Virus record (IMG/VR): IMGVR_UViG_3300008110_007236
Span: 1 to 58,481 of that record
DNA length: 58,481 bases
Strand: one strand, 5' to 3'
DNA from: a virus
Every line of letters begins with the position of its first letter. The stretch's first letter is position 1. Position numbers and translations under genes: made by a program. Below the pieces are notes generated by a model that had not been told where the DNA came from, ran no database searches, and saw only the letters and a program-made list of their open reading frames with translations. Positions 47,850-56,000 of this stretch are shown here, in pieces.

Positions 47850-48362
47850 ATGTCCGATTGTTTAATCCTAAATGCAGACTGCCAACCAGTTAGTCTACTC
47901 CCTGTGAGTACTATAACTTGGCAAGATGCTATTACCTATCTAGTTTTAGATAAGGCTGTTCCTTTGGAATGGCACGAAGACTGGGTAGTTCGTAGCTCAA
48001 CCTGGGAAACTAAGGTTCCTGCCGTTATGGTATTAAGAGATTACCAAAAGAGTAAAAGTTATGTTCGTTACAGTAAGTTTAACGTATTCCTACGTGACGA
48101 TTATACTTGTCAATACTGCGGAACTGAAGTTAATAAGAAAACAGCGACATTGGATCACGTTTTACCAATCTCTCACGGTGGTAAGAGCGTTTGGGAAAAT
48201 GCCACCTGTGCCTGTTCAAGGTGCAATGCTAACAAAGGTAATGACAAACGAATTAAGCCAAAGCGTAAGCCTTACAAGCCTTCCTATTGGGAACTTGTAG
48301 AAAAGCGTAAGAAGTTGCCTTTCCATATATCACATCCAAGTTGGGAGATGTATTTGGTATGA
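47850..48362 (+). CDS. HNH endonuclease
   Basis: 170 residues. HNH core with zinc ribbon: CQYCG (87-91), LDHVLPISHGG (H103, H109), WENATCACSRCNANKGN. The N-terminal 80 residues (NADCQPVSLLPVSTITWQD, then YLVLDKAVPLEWHEDW) match a common bacterial HNH family that carries this extra domain. It cuts DNA with a metal ion; could act in packaging or host DNA breakdown. Not associated with an intron here. The stop overlaps the next gene start (ATGA). Confidence 0.9.
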   Translation: MSDCLILNADCQPVSLLPVSTITWQDAITYLVLDKAVPLEWHEDWVVRSSTWETKVPAVMVLRDYQKSKSYVRYSKFNVFLRDDYTCQYCGTEVNKKTATLDHVLPISHGGKSVWENATCACSRCNANKGNDKRIKPKRKPYKPSYWELVEKRKKLPFHISHPSWEMYLV

Positions 48363-48646
48363 AGATGAAGTTATTGAATAATAATCCAATATTTGAACGA
48401 CATAAAAAACAAATATTAGATATCATTGACAGTAAGTCTGGAATGGTGGCAGCTAATGGCAAAGGCCTTTATCGGGAAATGCTATTAGCCGCTGAAGATT
48501 TGGATGGACTATTGGACCCTGCAAAAGGCGCAAGGCCTGATCCACACCTAGTTACTATCAAACGTGATGAGTTTCATAAAAGGTGTAGAGATATGGGTGT
48601 TTGGTTGGAAGAACACGCACCCAATTTAAAACTAACTTGGGATTAA
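48359..48646 (+). CDS. Small hypothetical protein downstream of HNH
   Basis: 95 residues from the ATG at 48359 ([19 protein letters not shown]), which overlaps the HNH stop (ATGA). An upstream TTG at 48341 is less likely. Helical and charged: [50 protein letters not shown]. No domain recognised. It ends 4 bases over the convergent IF-1 gene. Confidence 0.55.
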   Translation: MKMKLLNNNPIFERHKKQILDIIDSKSGMVAANGKGLYREMLLAAEDLDGLLDPAKGARPDPHLVTIKRDEFHKRCRDMGVWLEEHAPNLKLTWD

Positions 48647-48858
48647 AGTCTTCGGCTTACCCGGCCCTTTGTTAAATCATAAGGGCTCATTTCAACTTGG
48701 ACTCGGTCGCCTAGCAACACTTGAATTTTGTGTTGGCGCATTTTACCAGAGGTATATGCGTTGATGACCATTTTGTTTTCTAGTGCAACTTTAAAGGTTG
48801 CATTTGGAAGTAGTTCAACTACTTCGCCTTCAAGGACAATGACGTCTTCTTTTGCCAC
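48643..48858 (-). CDS. infA: Translation initiation factor IF-1
   Basis: 71 residues, the normal IF-1 length (72 in E. coli). S1-type OB fold with [40 protein letters not shown] and [20 protein letters not shown], aligning end-to-end with bacterial IF-1 as I know it. IF-1 binds the 30S A site and helps select the initiator tRNA. Host-like IF-1 is rare in phages. Here it would favour translation of phage messages, particularly leaderless or unusual starts (inference). It lies 2 bases after the small gene that follows ligase. Confidence 0.92.
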   Translation of the reverse strand: MAKEDVIVLEGEVVELLPNATFKVALENKMVINAYTSGKMRQHKIQVLLGDRVQVEMSPYDLTKGRVSRRL

Positions 48859-48860
48859 GT

Positions 48861-49106
48861 TTAATTCTCTTTTCCTTTTAATCCATCCAGGACCAGTTGT
48901 TTTGCTCTTTTATCAAGCATCTCCCTTTCATTGGTCAAAAGAATTGGTGTCATAAGTTTAAGGTATTCCGTCAGTGCCTTTACTCCTTCATCAGTCCAAT
49001 GACAGTAGTTGTGTCCAACACTACTGTAGTAAAAATATTTATTGTTATTCATTAGCTCATAGATACCTCCATATAAGGTATCTTTAATTGCTGTCTTATC
49101 CATCAT
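48861..49106 (-). CDS. Small hypothetical protein between ligase and IF-1
   Basis: 81 residues from the ATG at 49106 ([20 protein letters not shown]). A longer frame to 49340 overlaps the ligase C-terminus and is a shadow, so I reject that extension. AAAGGGC ribosome site before the ATG. It has aromatic middle ([14 protein letters not shown]) and charged C-terminus ([17 protein letters not shown]). No family recognised. Confidence 0.55.
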   Translation of the reverse strand: MMDKTAIKDTLYGGIYELMNNNKYFYYSSVGHNYCHWTDEGVKALTEYLKLMTPILLTNEREMLDKRAKQLVLDGLKGKEN

Positions 49107-49119
49107 AATTGGTGCCCTT

Positions 49120-50436
49120 TCAAAGTTTCTCGCCAACTTCGAAGCCGCGGAAACGAAGGAATCTAGGGAATCGAAGGCTCCAAGCTTCTCCATCTTGCGC
49201 CTTAGTAGCCGCATCTGCACGGACTTCAACAATCTGTCCCACAAGCGTGTCTTTGCTATCCCATAGCTCACGACGCAACTCATCACTATAACCACTACCC
49301 ACGTTAACTCGGATAAATTTTCCATCATCTTCACCTTCACAAATCAATGCACCCAAATTGTTTTCGTTCTTGGTTCCAACAGAACCTTCTTCAACTGCGA
49401 CCACAGTCAAAGATACTTCAATAAATGGCTTTAGTTTTAACCAAGCCACTGAACGTTTGCACTCGTAGCCTGCTTCTGGATCTTTGAGCATGATACCTTC
49501 GTAGCCTCCAGCAATAGCCTGTGCATTGATTTCTTTGTAACGAACTTGTCCAACCATAGTGTCCAAATCTACTTCCTCATAATCCAAACATTGGATATTA
49601 GGAGTAAAGTCGCCTGTAGATTCTTTCCATTTGTTTAATTGTGCAATGCGATATGTTTGTGGCATGTCCCATCCACCTTTTTGGAAATTCTTCAAAGGCA
49701 AGTAATCAAACAAATGTAGTACAGCGTCATTAGCCTGTACGTTGCTCTTACGATGTACTTGTTTCATAAGGTCTTGAAACGAGCTAGACATAACTTCACC
49801 GTCAAACACAGTTGCTTCTTTCAAATTGCCTGCGTACTTGGCAAACTGATCTGCAATATGTGGGAAGTTAACAAGCTCTTTGCCATTACGGCTGTACATA
49901 TTAACAGTGCCGTTAGGGTAGACAATAGTGATAACACGCACACCATCCAGCTTAACTTCAATAAGCTTCTTGCTTGTTACTTTCTTTTCGTGTTTGGCGC
50001 TGTCGTGCGCCAGCTGACATTCAAACAATGGAATGACAAACTCTTTGTTTTTAAGTTTCTTCGCTACATTGTTAATTGTACTTTCGCCAAAGCCTGCTTT
50101 AAAGTCCTTGGTAAGTATCCGTTTGTACCAGCCGTTCCATTCATCTTGCTTGGCTGTTTTAAGGCAAAGTTCAATTGCGTCACGGGCGTCGTGACCAGTG
50201 AGTTCACGTTTGGCTAGTTTATCTGCTAGGTCTTTGAACACAGCCCATGGAAGACCCTGTCCATCTGGACCACCATGCGTGGGCACTTTCTTAACACCAA
50301 ACGTAATAAAGGGACTTAGACAGAGCAAAGCACCTTCAAAAAATTCTTTATTATCTGCTTGCATCTGTTCTGCAATGATAGCCTCTTTGGCAAGACGGCT
50401 GTTATCTGCTTCTAGAGAGGCAATAATTTTGTGCAT
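49120..50436 (-). CDS. ATP-dependent DNA ligase
   Basis: 438 residues. Motif I KLDG with the nucleotide-binding K162 (IEVKLDGVRV), motif III FDGEVM, motif IV YEGIMLKD, motif V WLKLKP; the OB domain ends with RFPRFLRFRGF. The N-terminal helical region (1-140) is like the T4 gp30 group, not the small viral ligases. Seals nicks in DNA during replication, repair or recombination. No NAD-type motifs. The gene precedes the small gene and IF-1 by 13 bases. Confidence 0.95.
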   Translation of the reverse strand: MHKIIASLEADNSRLAKEAIIAEQMQADNKEFFEGALLCLSPFITFGVKKVPTHGGPDGQGLPWAVFKDLADKLAKRELTGHDARDAIELCLKTAKQDEWNGWYKRILTKDFKAGFGESTINNVAKKLKNKEFVIPLFECQLAHDSAKHEKKVTSKKLIEVKLDGVRVITIVYPNGTVNMYSRNGKELVNFPHIADQFAKYAGNLKEATVFDGEVMSSSFQDLMKQVHRKSNVQANDAVLHLFDYLPLKNFQKGGWDMPQTYRIAQLNKWKESTGDFTPNIQCLDYEEVDLDTMVGQVRYKEINAQAIAGGYEGIMLKDPEAGYECKRSVAWLKLKPFIEVSLTVVAVEEGSVGTKNENNLGALICEGEDDGKFIRVNVGSGYSDELRRELWDSKDTLVGQIVEVRADAATKAQDGEAWSLRFPRFLRFRGFEVGEKL

Positions 50437-50491
50437 TTTGGATTCCCAAATAGTTTCAATACTGTAATTGTATTGGATTTACCTAGGAAAG

Positions 50492-50740
50492 TCAAGTGGG
50501 AGGTACATCAATTTGAAGAACTGTTGCTTCAATGTTCTCTGGATTTACCAATTTGGCTGGCTGTTGTAGTAATGTAGCAAATTTGAGTTGGTGACTGTTG
50601 ACCAATTTGCCTTTGTCGTTGTGCCAATGTAAGAATAACCTACCTTTTGACTCTGGTATTAAGATTTTACCACTTTCAATTTGAATTTCTTCTTTTGGTT
50701 TAATTTTGATTGGCTTGTTAGAAAGTTCTTTGTACCACAT
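50492..50740 (-). CDS. Small hypothetical protein, beta-rich
   Basis: 82 residues starting MWYKELSNKPIKIKPKEEIQ. Beta-rich with GKILIPESKGRLFLHWHNDKGK and IEATVLQIDVPPT; no Cys. A TTTAAATA element is exactly 5 bases before the ATG, fitting the leaderless class. No family recognised. It is the first gene of a likely head-protein cluster but lacks the MRxxEFIxE start. Confidence 0.5.
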   Translation of the reverse strand: MWYKELSNKPIKIKPKEEIQIESGKILIPESKGRLFLHWHNDKGKLVNSHQLKFATLLQQPAKLVNPENIEATVLQIDVPPT

Positions 50741-50745
50741 GCAAT

Positions 50746-50753
50746 TATTTAAA
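50746..50753 (-). promoter_or_regulatory. Late-promoter-like TTTAAATA with 5-base spacing
   Basis: TTTAAATA (minus) then 5 bases then the ATG at 50740. Fits the -13 to -6 geometry with +1 at the ATG. Confidence 0.4.
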
Positions 50754-50783
50754 CTATAATTGAATGATCATTGAAGAAATTGA

Positions 50784-51017
50784 TTATTTGCCTTTACCAT
50801 TGCGATCGCCACCAAGTGGGCCGCCGTATTTGACATGTTTGATTTTCTTACCGTAGACTTGTTTGCCTTTTAACACTTTCTTATCGTGTCTTGGACGTAG
50901 GCCACGGGCAACACATTGACTTTGATCACTGTTACCTAAATGTTTTGGACTTTTACAGACGTGAGTCGCAACAAAGCGTTCTTCTAAATCTTCGTTTGTA
51001 ATTTCATGGAATCTCAT
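50784..51017 (-). CDS. Small basic protein with capsid-targeting-like N-terminus
   Basis: 77 residues, very basic (K/R/H-rich). N-terminus MRFHEITNEDLEER resembles the capsid-targeting group, with T-N-E in place of I-x-E, so cleavage is less sure. It has a HVCKSPKHLGNSDQSQC Cys pair like the next gene (CSNPKGFSQRAHC), and the tail KKIKHVKYGGPLGGDRNGKG is basic. Possible DNA-binding internal head protein. Overlaps its neighbour by 4 bases. Confidence 0.55.
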   Translation of the reverse strand: MRFHEITNEDLEERFVATHVCKSPKHLGNSDQSQCVARGLRPRHDKKVLKGKQVYGKKIKHVKYGGPLGGDRNGKGK

Positions 51018-51769
51018 TTTGCCTTAGCCTTTCCTGCTTTCATATTAGCCATCCAATGCGCCAACTGTCCTTTTCTTCCGCCTTGTTTAGCAACTTTACG
51101 CAATGTATTTACACTGGCTTTAGTAGGAACTCCATGACGTTTGCTGTCGCCTTTGTCTTGAGGATTTCGTCCGTCAGCAAAGTTTTCTGCTACATTAAAC
51201 CTAGGATCAGTTTTTTGTCTTGGCATGCCTTTAGGTTGATTAGGATCAACAGGATCAATGTCAGTTGTTGTTAATCCTGTCTTTTTTAATGCGTTGATAT
51301 ATTTGTGCTCTTCTTCTTCGCTACCAAAACTAAACATAGTGCTAGGAGGACCTTGGCCAAAATCGTGTTTACCAAGACCTTCTAAATCAGATATGTGCAT
51401 GCCTAACTTATACCAATCATAAACATCACTGACGTCTACTTTAACAGATCCTTGTGGCATAGTTGGTTTAGTTTCAGGTCCACGTGGTGTATCATTTGGA
51501 TGATAATCTTCGTTACTGTCCCCAATATTTTCTTCTACACCGCCATCGCCACTGTAGCCTGAGTCATATCCATACCATCCATATGGTCCAGGACCATAAG
51601 CGGCGTACTTAGGTTTACGTTTCTTTTTACGTTCTTCTAATTCAACTTCTTCGTTTTTGTTTCTGCCCTGACAATGAGCACGTTGACTAAACCCTTTGGG
51701 ATTAGAACAATTGATAGAACGTTTGTACTTGTCGCTCCATTCTTCATTTATAAATTCATACGCTCTCAT
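51014..51769 (-). CDS. Internal-head-like protein with MRAYEFINE N-terminus
   Basis: 251 residues. MRAYEFINE followed by a Cys motif (SINCSNPKGFSQRAHCQGR), then a Lys/Arg-rich zone, a Gly/Tyr-rich part (YAAYGPGPYGWYGYDSGYSG), acidic middle and a basic C-terminus (RKVAKQGGRKGQLAHWMANM). The N-terminal peptide and its I-N-E site closely match T4 internal-protein capsid-targeting sequences (MKTYQEFIAE in IPIII). Probably packaged in the head and processed by a gp21-type protease; function after injection unknown. Confidence 0.65.
   Translation of the reverse strand: MRAYEFINEEWSDKYKRSINCSNPKGFSQRAHCQGRNKNEEVELEERKKKRKPKYAAYGPGPYGWYGYDSGYSGDGGVEENIGDSNEDYHPNDTPRGPETKPTMPQGSVKVDVSDVYDWYKLGMHISDLEGLGKHDFGQGPPSTMFSFGSEEEEHKYINALKKTGLTTTDIDPVDPNQPKGMPRQKTDPRFNVAENFADGRNPQDKGDSKRHGVPTKASVNTLRKVAKQGGRKGQLAHWMANMKAGKAKAK
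51741..51769 (-). repeat. Near-identical start-region repeat, copy 1
   Basis: First 29 bases of this gene differ at a single position (apart from the end) from the first 29 bases of the gene at 52291 (ATGAGAGC[G/A]TATGAATTTATAAATGAAG). It is the coding sequence of the shared targeting peptide MRAYEFINE. Confidence 0.8.
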
Positions 51770-52291
51770 TTAGTAACCTTTTCTAAGTCTGTCATATCTC
51801 ATTTGATCTGTTGTACGTTTAGGATCAAACGATGTTTGAAAAGGATCTTCAATTGGTGCTCGCCAACTGTTGGGATCAGCTCGATCTAGGTTAGTTCCGC
51901 CACCGCCTCGAGGAAGTCTAGGCGCAGGTATTGTCTTGACTGCTGACGGTTGTGACGCAGTTGTTCCAATATTTTGACTTCTAAATTCGTTGGGTGTTAA
52001 TTTACGACCAGCTTTTTCATCAGCACTTAACATATCACCAATGCCAAGAAAGTTTCCAGCCCGTTGTTTGGCATTTTGTTGTTGAGACCATTTTTTCAAA
52101 GCCTCTTTATCAACTGGTTCCGTTTCTAATGTACCGCCACTTAATATTTCTTTTCGTATCTGTTCAGGGCTTCGTTCAACTCCGCCTATTACTGGATGTT
52201 GTGGTTTTATTCCAGCGGCACGATTGGCATCAATTTGTTTAAAAATTGTTTCGTAATCCAAAGCTTCATTTATAAATTCATATGCTCTCAT
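51770..52291 (-). CDS. Internal-head-like protein with MRAYEFINE N-terminus
   Basis: 173 residues, starting MRAYEFINEALDYETIF, identical for the first nine residues to its neighbour. The rest is mostly hydrophilic: PQHPVIGGVERSPEQIRKEI, then a Gly/Pro-rich stretch (APRLPRGGGGTNLDRADPNS) and an Arg-rich end (KRTTDQMRYDRLRKGY). No enzyme motif. The stop directly abuts the next gene. Predicted to be carried inside the head. Confidence 0.65.
   Translation of the reverse strand: MRAYEFINEALDYETIFKQIDANRAAGIKPQHPVIGGVERSPEQIRKEILSGGTLETEPVDKEALKKWSQQQNAKQRAGNFLGIGDMLSADEKAGRKLTPNEFRSQNIGTTASQPSAVKTIPAPRLPRGGGGTNLDRADPNSWRAPIEDPFQTSFDPKRTTDQMRYDRLRKGY
52263..52291 (-). repeat. Near-identical start-region repeat, copy 2
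   Basis: See copy 1 at 51741-51769; same DNA for the targeting peptide, indicating duplication or gene conversion of the 5' end. Confidence 0.8.
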
Positions 52292-53055
52292 TCACAGTTC
52301 CAACGACGTAATGCTTTGTTGATTGGGCTGTCTGGATCTCGTTTAGTCTTAGCACTTGCATGAGCTTTCTTCATACCGCTCATACGGGCACAGAAACTCT
52401 TACGACGTTTAGCACTCTTGCTACCCTTCTTTAACTTATTAGGCTTTGTAGTAACCGCTGTCTTTAGTTTACTGCCTGGATTCTCACGACGATATGCCTT
52501 GACAGCTTTACTACTCATTCCATCTGTCTTATCACTCTTATTGACCTTTTGCCAATCTTCTTTTAAAAATAATAATTGACTTGAAGCTGTCTCATATAAG
52601 ACATCATCATCTAATGATTCAAAGTAATTCCAAACTACATCTTCACTTGTGTTATTTTTGTCCGATAATCTTTGAACTAAACTTTCCATAGCTTCAAACA
52701 TTTGTACAACTTCTGGGTCTTCTTCACGCTCTTCTTCTGACTTCATGTAATCCCAAACAGTTACTAACATTGATTTGGCCACTGCAATTTTTTCTTGGCA
52801 CCACTCTGGAAGATTATCTCCTTCATGAATTAGGTCATCAATGCCTTGGACGGCACGTTCTAATGTACTTAAATTATTATCAGCCATTCCTGCTTCATCG
52901 TCATATTCAGGATTAAAATTTTCATTGGCGTTAGGTACACAATTAGGAACTGTTTTACCATTCTTCTTTTTTGTACCTACAGGGTGATAACCTTTCCAAC
53001 AAGGATTATCTTTTTTGTCTTCTAAACCTTCAATTAAAAACTCTGTAATTTTCAT
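52288..53055 (-). CDS. Internal-head-like protein with DUF6321-type basic C-terminus
   Basis: 255 residues. N-terminus MKITEFLIEGLEDK (L-I-E site) of the targeting type, then DNPCWKGYHPVGTKKKNGKT with a Cys pair. A helical middle follows (LSTLERAVQGIDDLIHEGDN). Conserved C-terminal region (about 167-255): TDGMSSKAVKAYRRENPGSK, then KRRKSFCARMSGMKK and DPDSPINKALRRWNC, a motif I associate with many phage proteins (DUF6321). Very basic C-end suggests DNA contact. Likely a packaged protein. Confidence 0.65.
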   Translation of the reverse strand: MKITEFLIEGLEDKKDNPCWKGYHPVGTKKKNGKTVPNCVPNANENFNPEYDDEAGMADNNLSTLERAVQGIDDLIHEGDNLPEWCQEKIAVAKSMLVTVWDYMKSEEEREEDPEVVQMFEAMESLVQRLSDKNNTSEDVVWNYFESLDDDVLYETASSQLLFLKEDWQKVNKSDKTDGMSSKAVKAYRRENPGSKLKTAVTTKPNKLKKGSKSAKRRKSFCARMSGMKKAHASAKTKRDPDSPINKALRRWNCE

Positions 53056-53067
53056 TTGTTATCCTAA

Positions 53068-56000
53068 TTAACCAATATTTAGTGAACGAACGATCTCGTA
53101 CCAGTCTGTTCCGCCGTTAATGGTATAGAATTTGAAGAAGTCTTTCCTACCAATATTACTAGACATTGCACTTCCATTTGGTGCGTTTGCATTTATCCAT
53201 CTAATGGAAGTGTTAGTAACACCAAATGTTGTTGGGGTACTAACTGCACAATGAAATACTACATTGACTTCAAAATAACCGTTATTAGGAACATTAGTAA
53301 ATGCTATGTTATTAATTTGACTACTTCTATTAACTTCATGGAAAGCTCCTTGACTGCAATCAATAGAAACATCAGTTCCAACGATTTGTATTCTACCACC
53401 AACAGTTCCTGGATTAACTGCTAAATTAACTTTGTTAAACTTTGGACTTGCAGTTTGTCTAATATCCTGTGCAGTTGTTAAATGGAAAGTGCTTACGCCA
53501 TCAGCAGTTGGTGTCCAAGTTAAACTTGGTCCAACATAAAAACTTAAATTAAGTTCGCCAGCAGGTAATCCAGCTCTTCCAAATAAAGTTTGACTAGTGG
53601 TGCCGTTAGATCCGCCATTATTATAAACTAAAGGTAGTTGAGCTGTACCCGCTGTTGGCGAAGCAATAGCATTAACTGTTAATAAAGGTCTTACATTCTT
53701 TGCACTTGCATATTTGTTTTCTGAACCTTCACGTAGACTGTCTGTGCTATTGTTATAACTGAACACACCAGTTGATTGATTATATGATATCAAATTACCT
53801 GGACTTGCACCATCATTAGTAGTTGGTAATGATAAACTTACGGTACTTCTAATTCTAGACTCAGTAGCAAACTTATTTGTAGTTCCGTCACTTAAACTAT
53901 CTAAATTAAGATTGAAGGACCAAACACCTGTAGCTGATGTGTAACTAACAAAAGGTGTTCCTAATGTACCAATATTTGTTGTACTAACTGTAAATGAGTT
54001 TCTAGCTAAAGCACTTGAAAAATATTTGTTTGTTGTTCCTTCAGCTATAGCATCAGTTGTTGGTTTAGTAAATGTTAAAGCGCCTGTTACCCTGTCATAA
54101 TTGAATACGTTTGTATCTGTAGAACTTACGGTCAATGCAAATCTAGCTCTAGCATCTGTATAATATAAATTACTTGTACCTTCTGTAATGGTGTTAGTAT
54201 TGGCATTAAATGTAAATGTAGTAATACCAGTTGCTGGATTATATGTTGAAACCAATGCTTGGCTAGCAGCCACTGTACCCAACTGCGTTACTGATACAGC
54301 CAAGGCACTGTTGACTCTACTACCACTGAAGTAATAAGGGCCTGCGGCACCTTCTGGAACGTTTGAAGTATTGGCTGCTAGAGTAAACTGTCCAGTACCA
54401 GTGTTATAGGTTAAAAGACCGCTTTGACTTGTACTAGTTGCTAGTGTGATAGCAGAGCGAGCCAATGTCTCAGTAAAGAATCTATTAGTAACACCTTGAC
54501 TTAAATTGTCACTGGTAGCATTAATTGTAATTTGTCCAGTACCTGCATTATAGCTGGCAAAGTTAGAGTTACCTGTTACGTTTACACTTATCGCATTACG
54601 AGCTAATGTGTTGGTATAAAACTTGTTAACAGGACCTTCTTGTATTTCATCTGTAGTTGGTTTATTAAAAGTAAAGACACCAGTATTAAAGTTATAACTC
54701 AATACGTCCGTGTCATCTGACACTAGACTTATTGCCGCACGAGCTCTAGAATTAGTAAACCATAAGTTACTTGGTGCAGGAGTACTACGTTCAAATATAT
54801 CATCTGTGAATAGTGTGATGATACCTGTTTTAGTATTAACACTTTGTACTAGTGCAACTCCATCAACATATCGTTTATTGACTGCTATTAAATTATTGCT
54901 GGAAGCGTCAACTAGATAATTCAAAATTAAGGCACCACTCATTGTGCCGCCGCCAACAGATAACTTACCACTTAACGCAGTACTAACTGTTTGATAAAAT
55001 AAAGTATCACCATTTATAGCATTTCCCAATGCTTGAATGGTTGTTAAACCTGCAACAGGATTACCTGTGACAGAGGTTCTAACTGCATCAACATAATTCT
55101 TGTTGGCTATTTGTGTTCCTAAACTCTGTGCAGTTAGATCAGGAACACGTGGTGTACCTGTGAGTATTGGGCTTACACTTGGTGCGGCTCCTGTGATATC
55201 GCCCACACCTAAAACAACTGCACCGGCATATCCGTTAACACTGGTAACAGCGCCACTTAGAGTAAAGCGACCTTGTACAGGATCATAGCCTAATCCAGAA
55301 CCACTTGGAACATTGAATTGACTACGGACAAAGTCTCCTAAGAAATTTGAATCTAAACTAAAGGTAAATGTATCTGTTGGGTCTGAATATGCAGATAAAA
55401 TTCCGTTGGTGCTAACTGCTTTAAATGTTAATACTGTTCCAATGCCAATGGTTGCATTGTATCCTGGATTTAATGTTATCAAGTTACCCTGTACCTGCTG
55501 TACAGTTACACGACCTTGTATACCAGTTCCTGTTACATACCATCCAGTTTGTATGTTTGTACTATCAGCAACACTAACCTGTGCGGCACTTGTTCCAACA
55601 CCAGTGGTGTTTAAAATTAAAGTTCCACCAACAACAATGCTAAATCCTGCAGGTGTATAAACAGCAGGGCTAACTGTAAAGCTAGTTGCTCCCACAGTTT
55701 GTACTGTAACGTTCTGTGGGAAGCCAGTACCTGCAACTGTTTGACCACTGGTAATGCCGCTGGTACTAGTAACAAAAATAGTAGAAACACTAGTGCTGTT
55801 ACCAGCGGCTGTGGTAGTGACTGTTGTGCTATTTGGGTTGCCTAATTGGAACATCGTTGCCACAGCATTTTGAGCACGATCATTGGTAAAATATAAATTA
55901 GTACCCTCTGCCAAGTTAGTAGTTGTCTTGGTAGCTAGGGCTGTGTCAAATCTAGTTGAGGTCCAATATACGTTAGTGGTACCCTCATCCAAATCATCTG

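Noticed and set aside
47850-48362. HNH gene as a homing endonuclease inside an intron
   Set aside because: It is free-standing between intact genes with its own promoter, and carries an N-terminal domain typical of the bacterial HNH family.
49107-49340. N-terminal extension of the 81-residue gene (long frame to 49340)
   Set aside because: It lies over the ligase C-terminus in another frame; the Met at 49106 has its own ribosome site.
49753-50217. Plus-strand frame of 154 codons opposite the DNA ligase
   Set aside because: Shadow of the ligase; it contains no recognisable domain.
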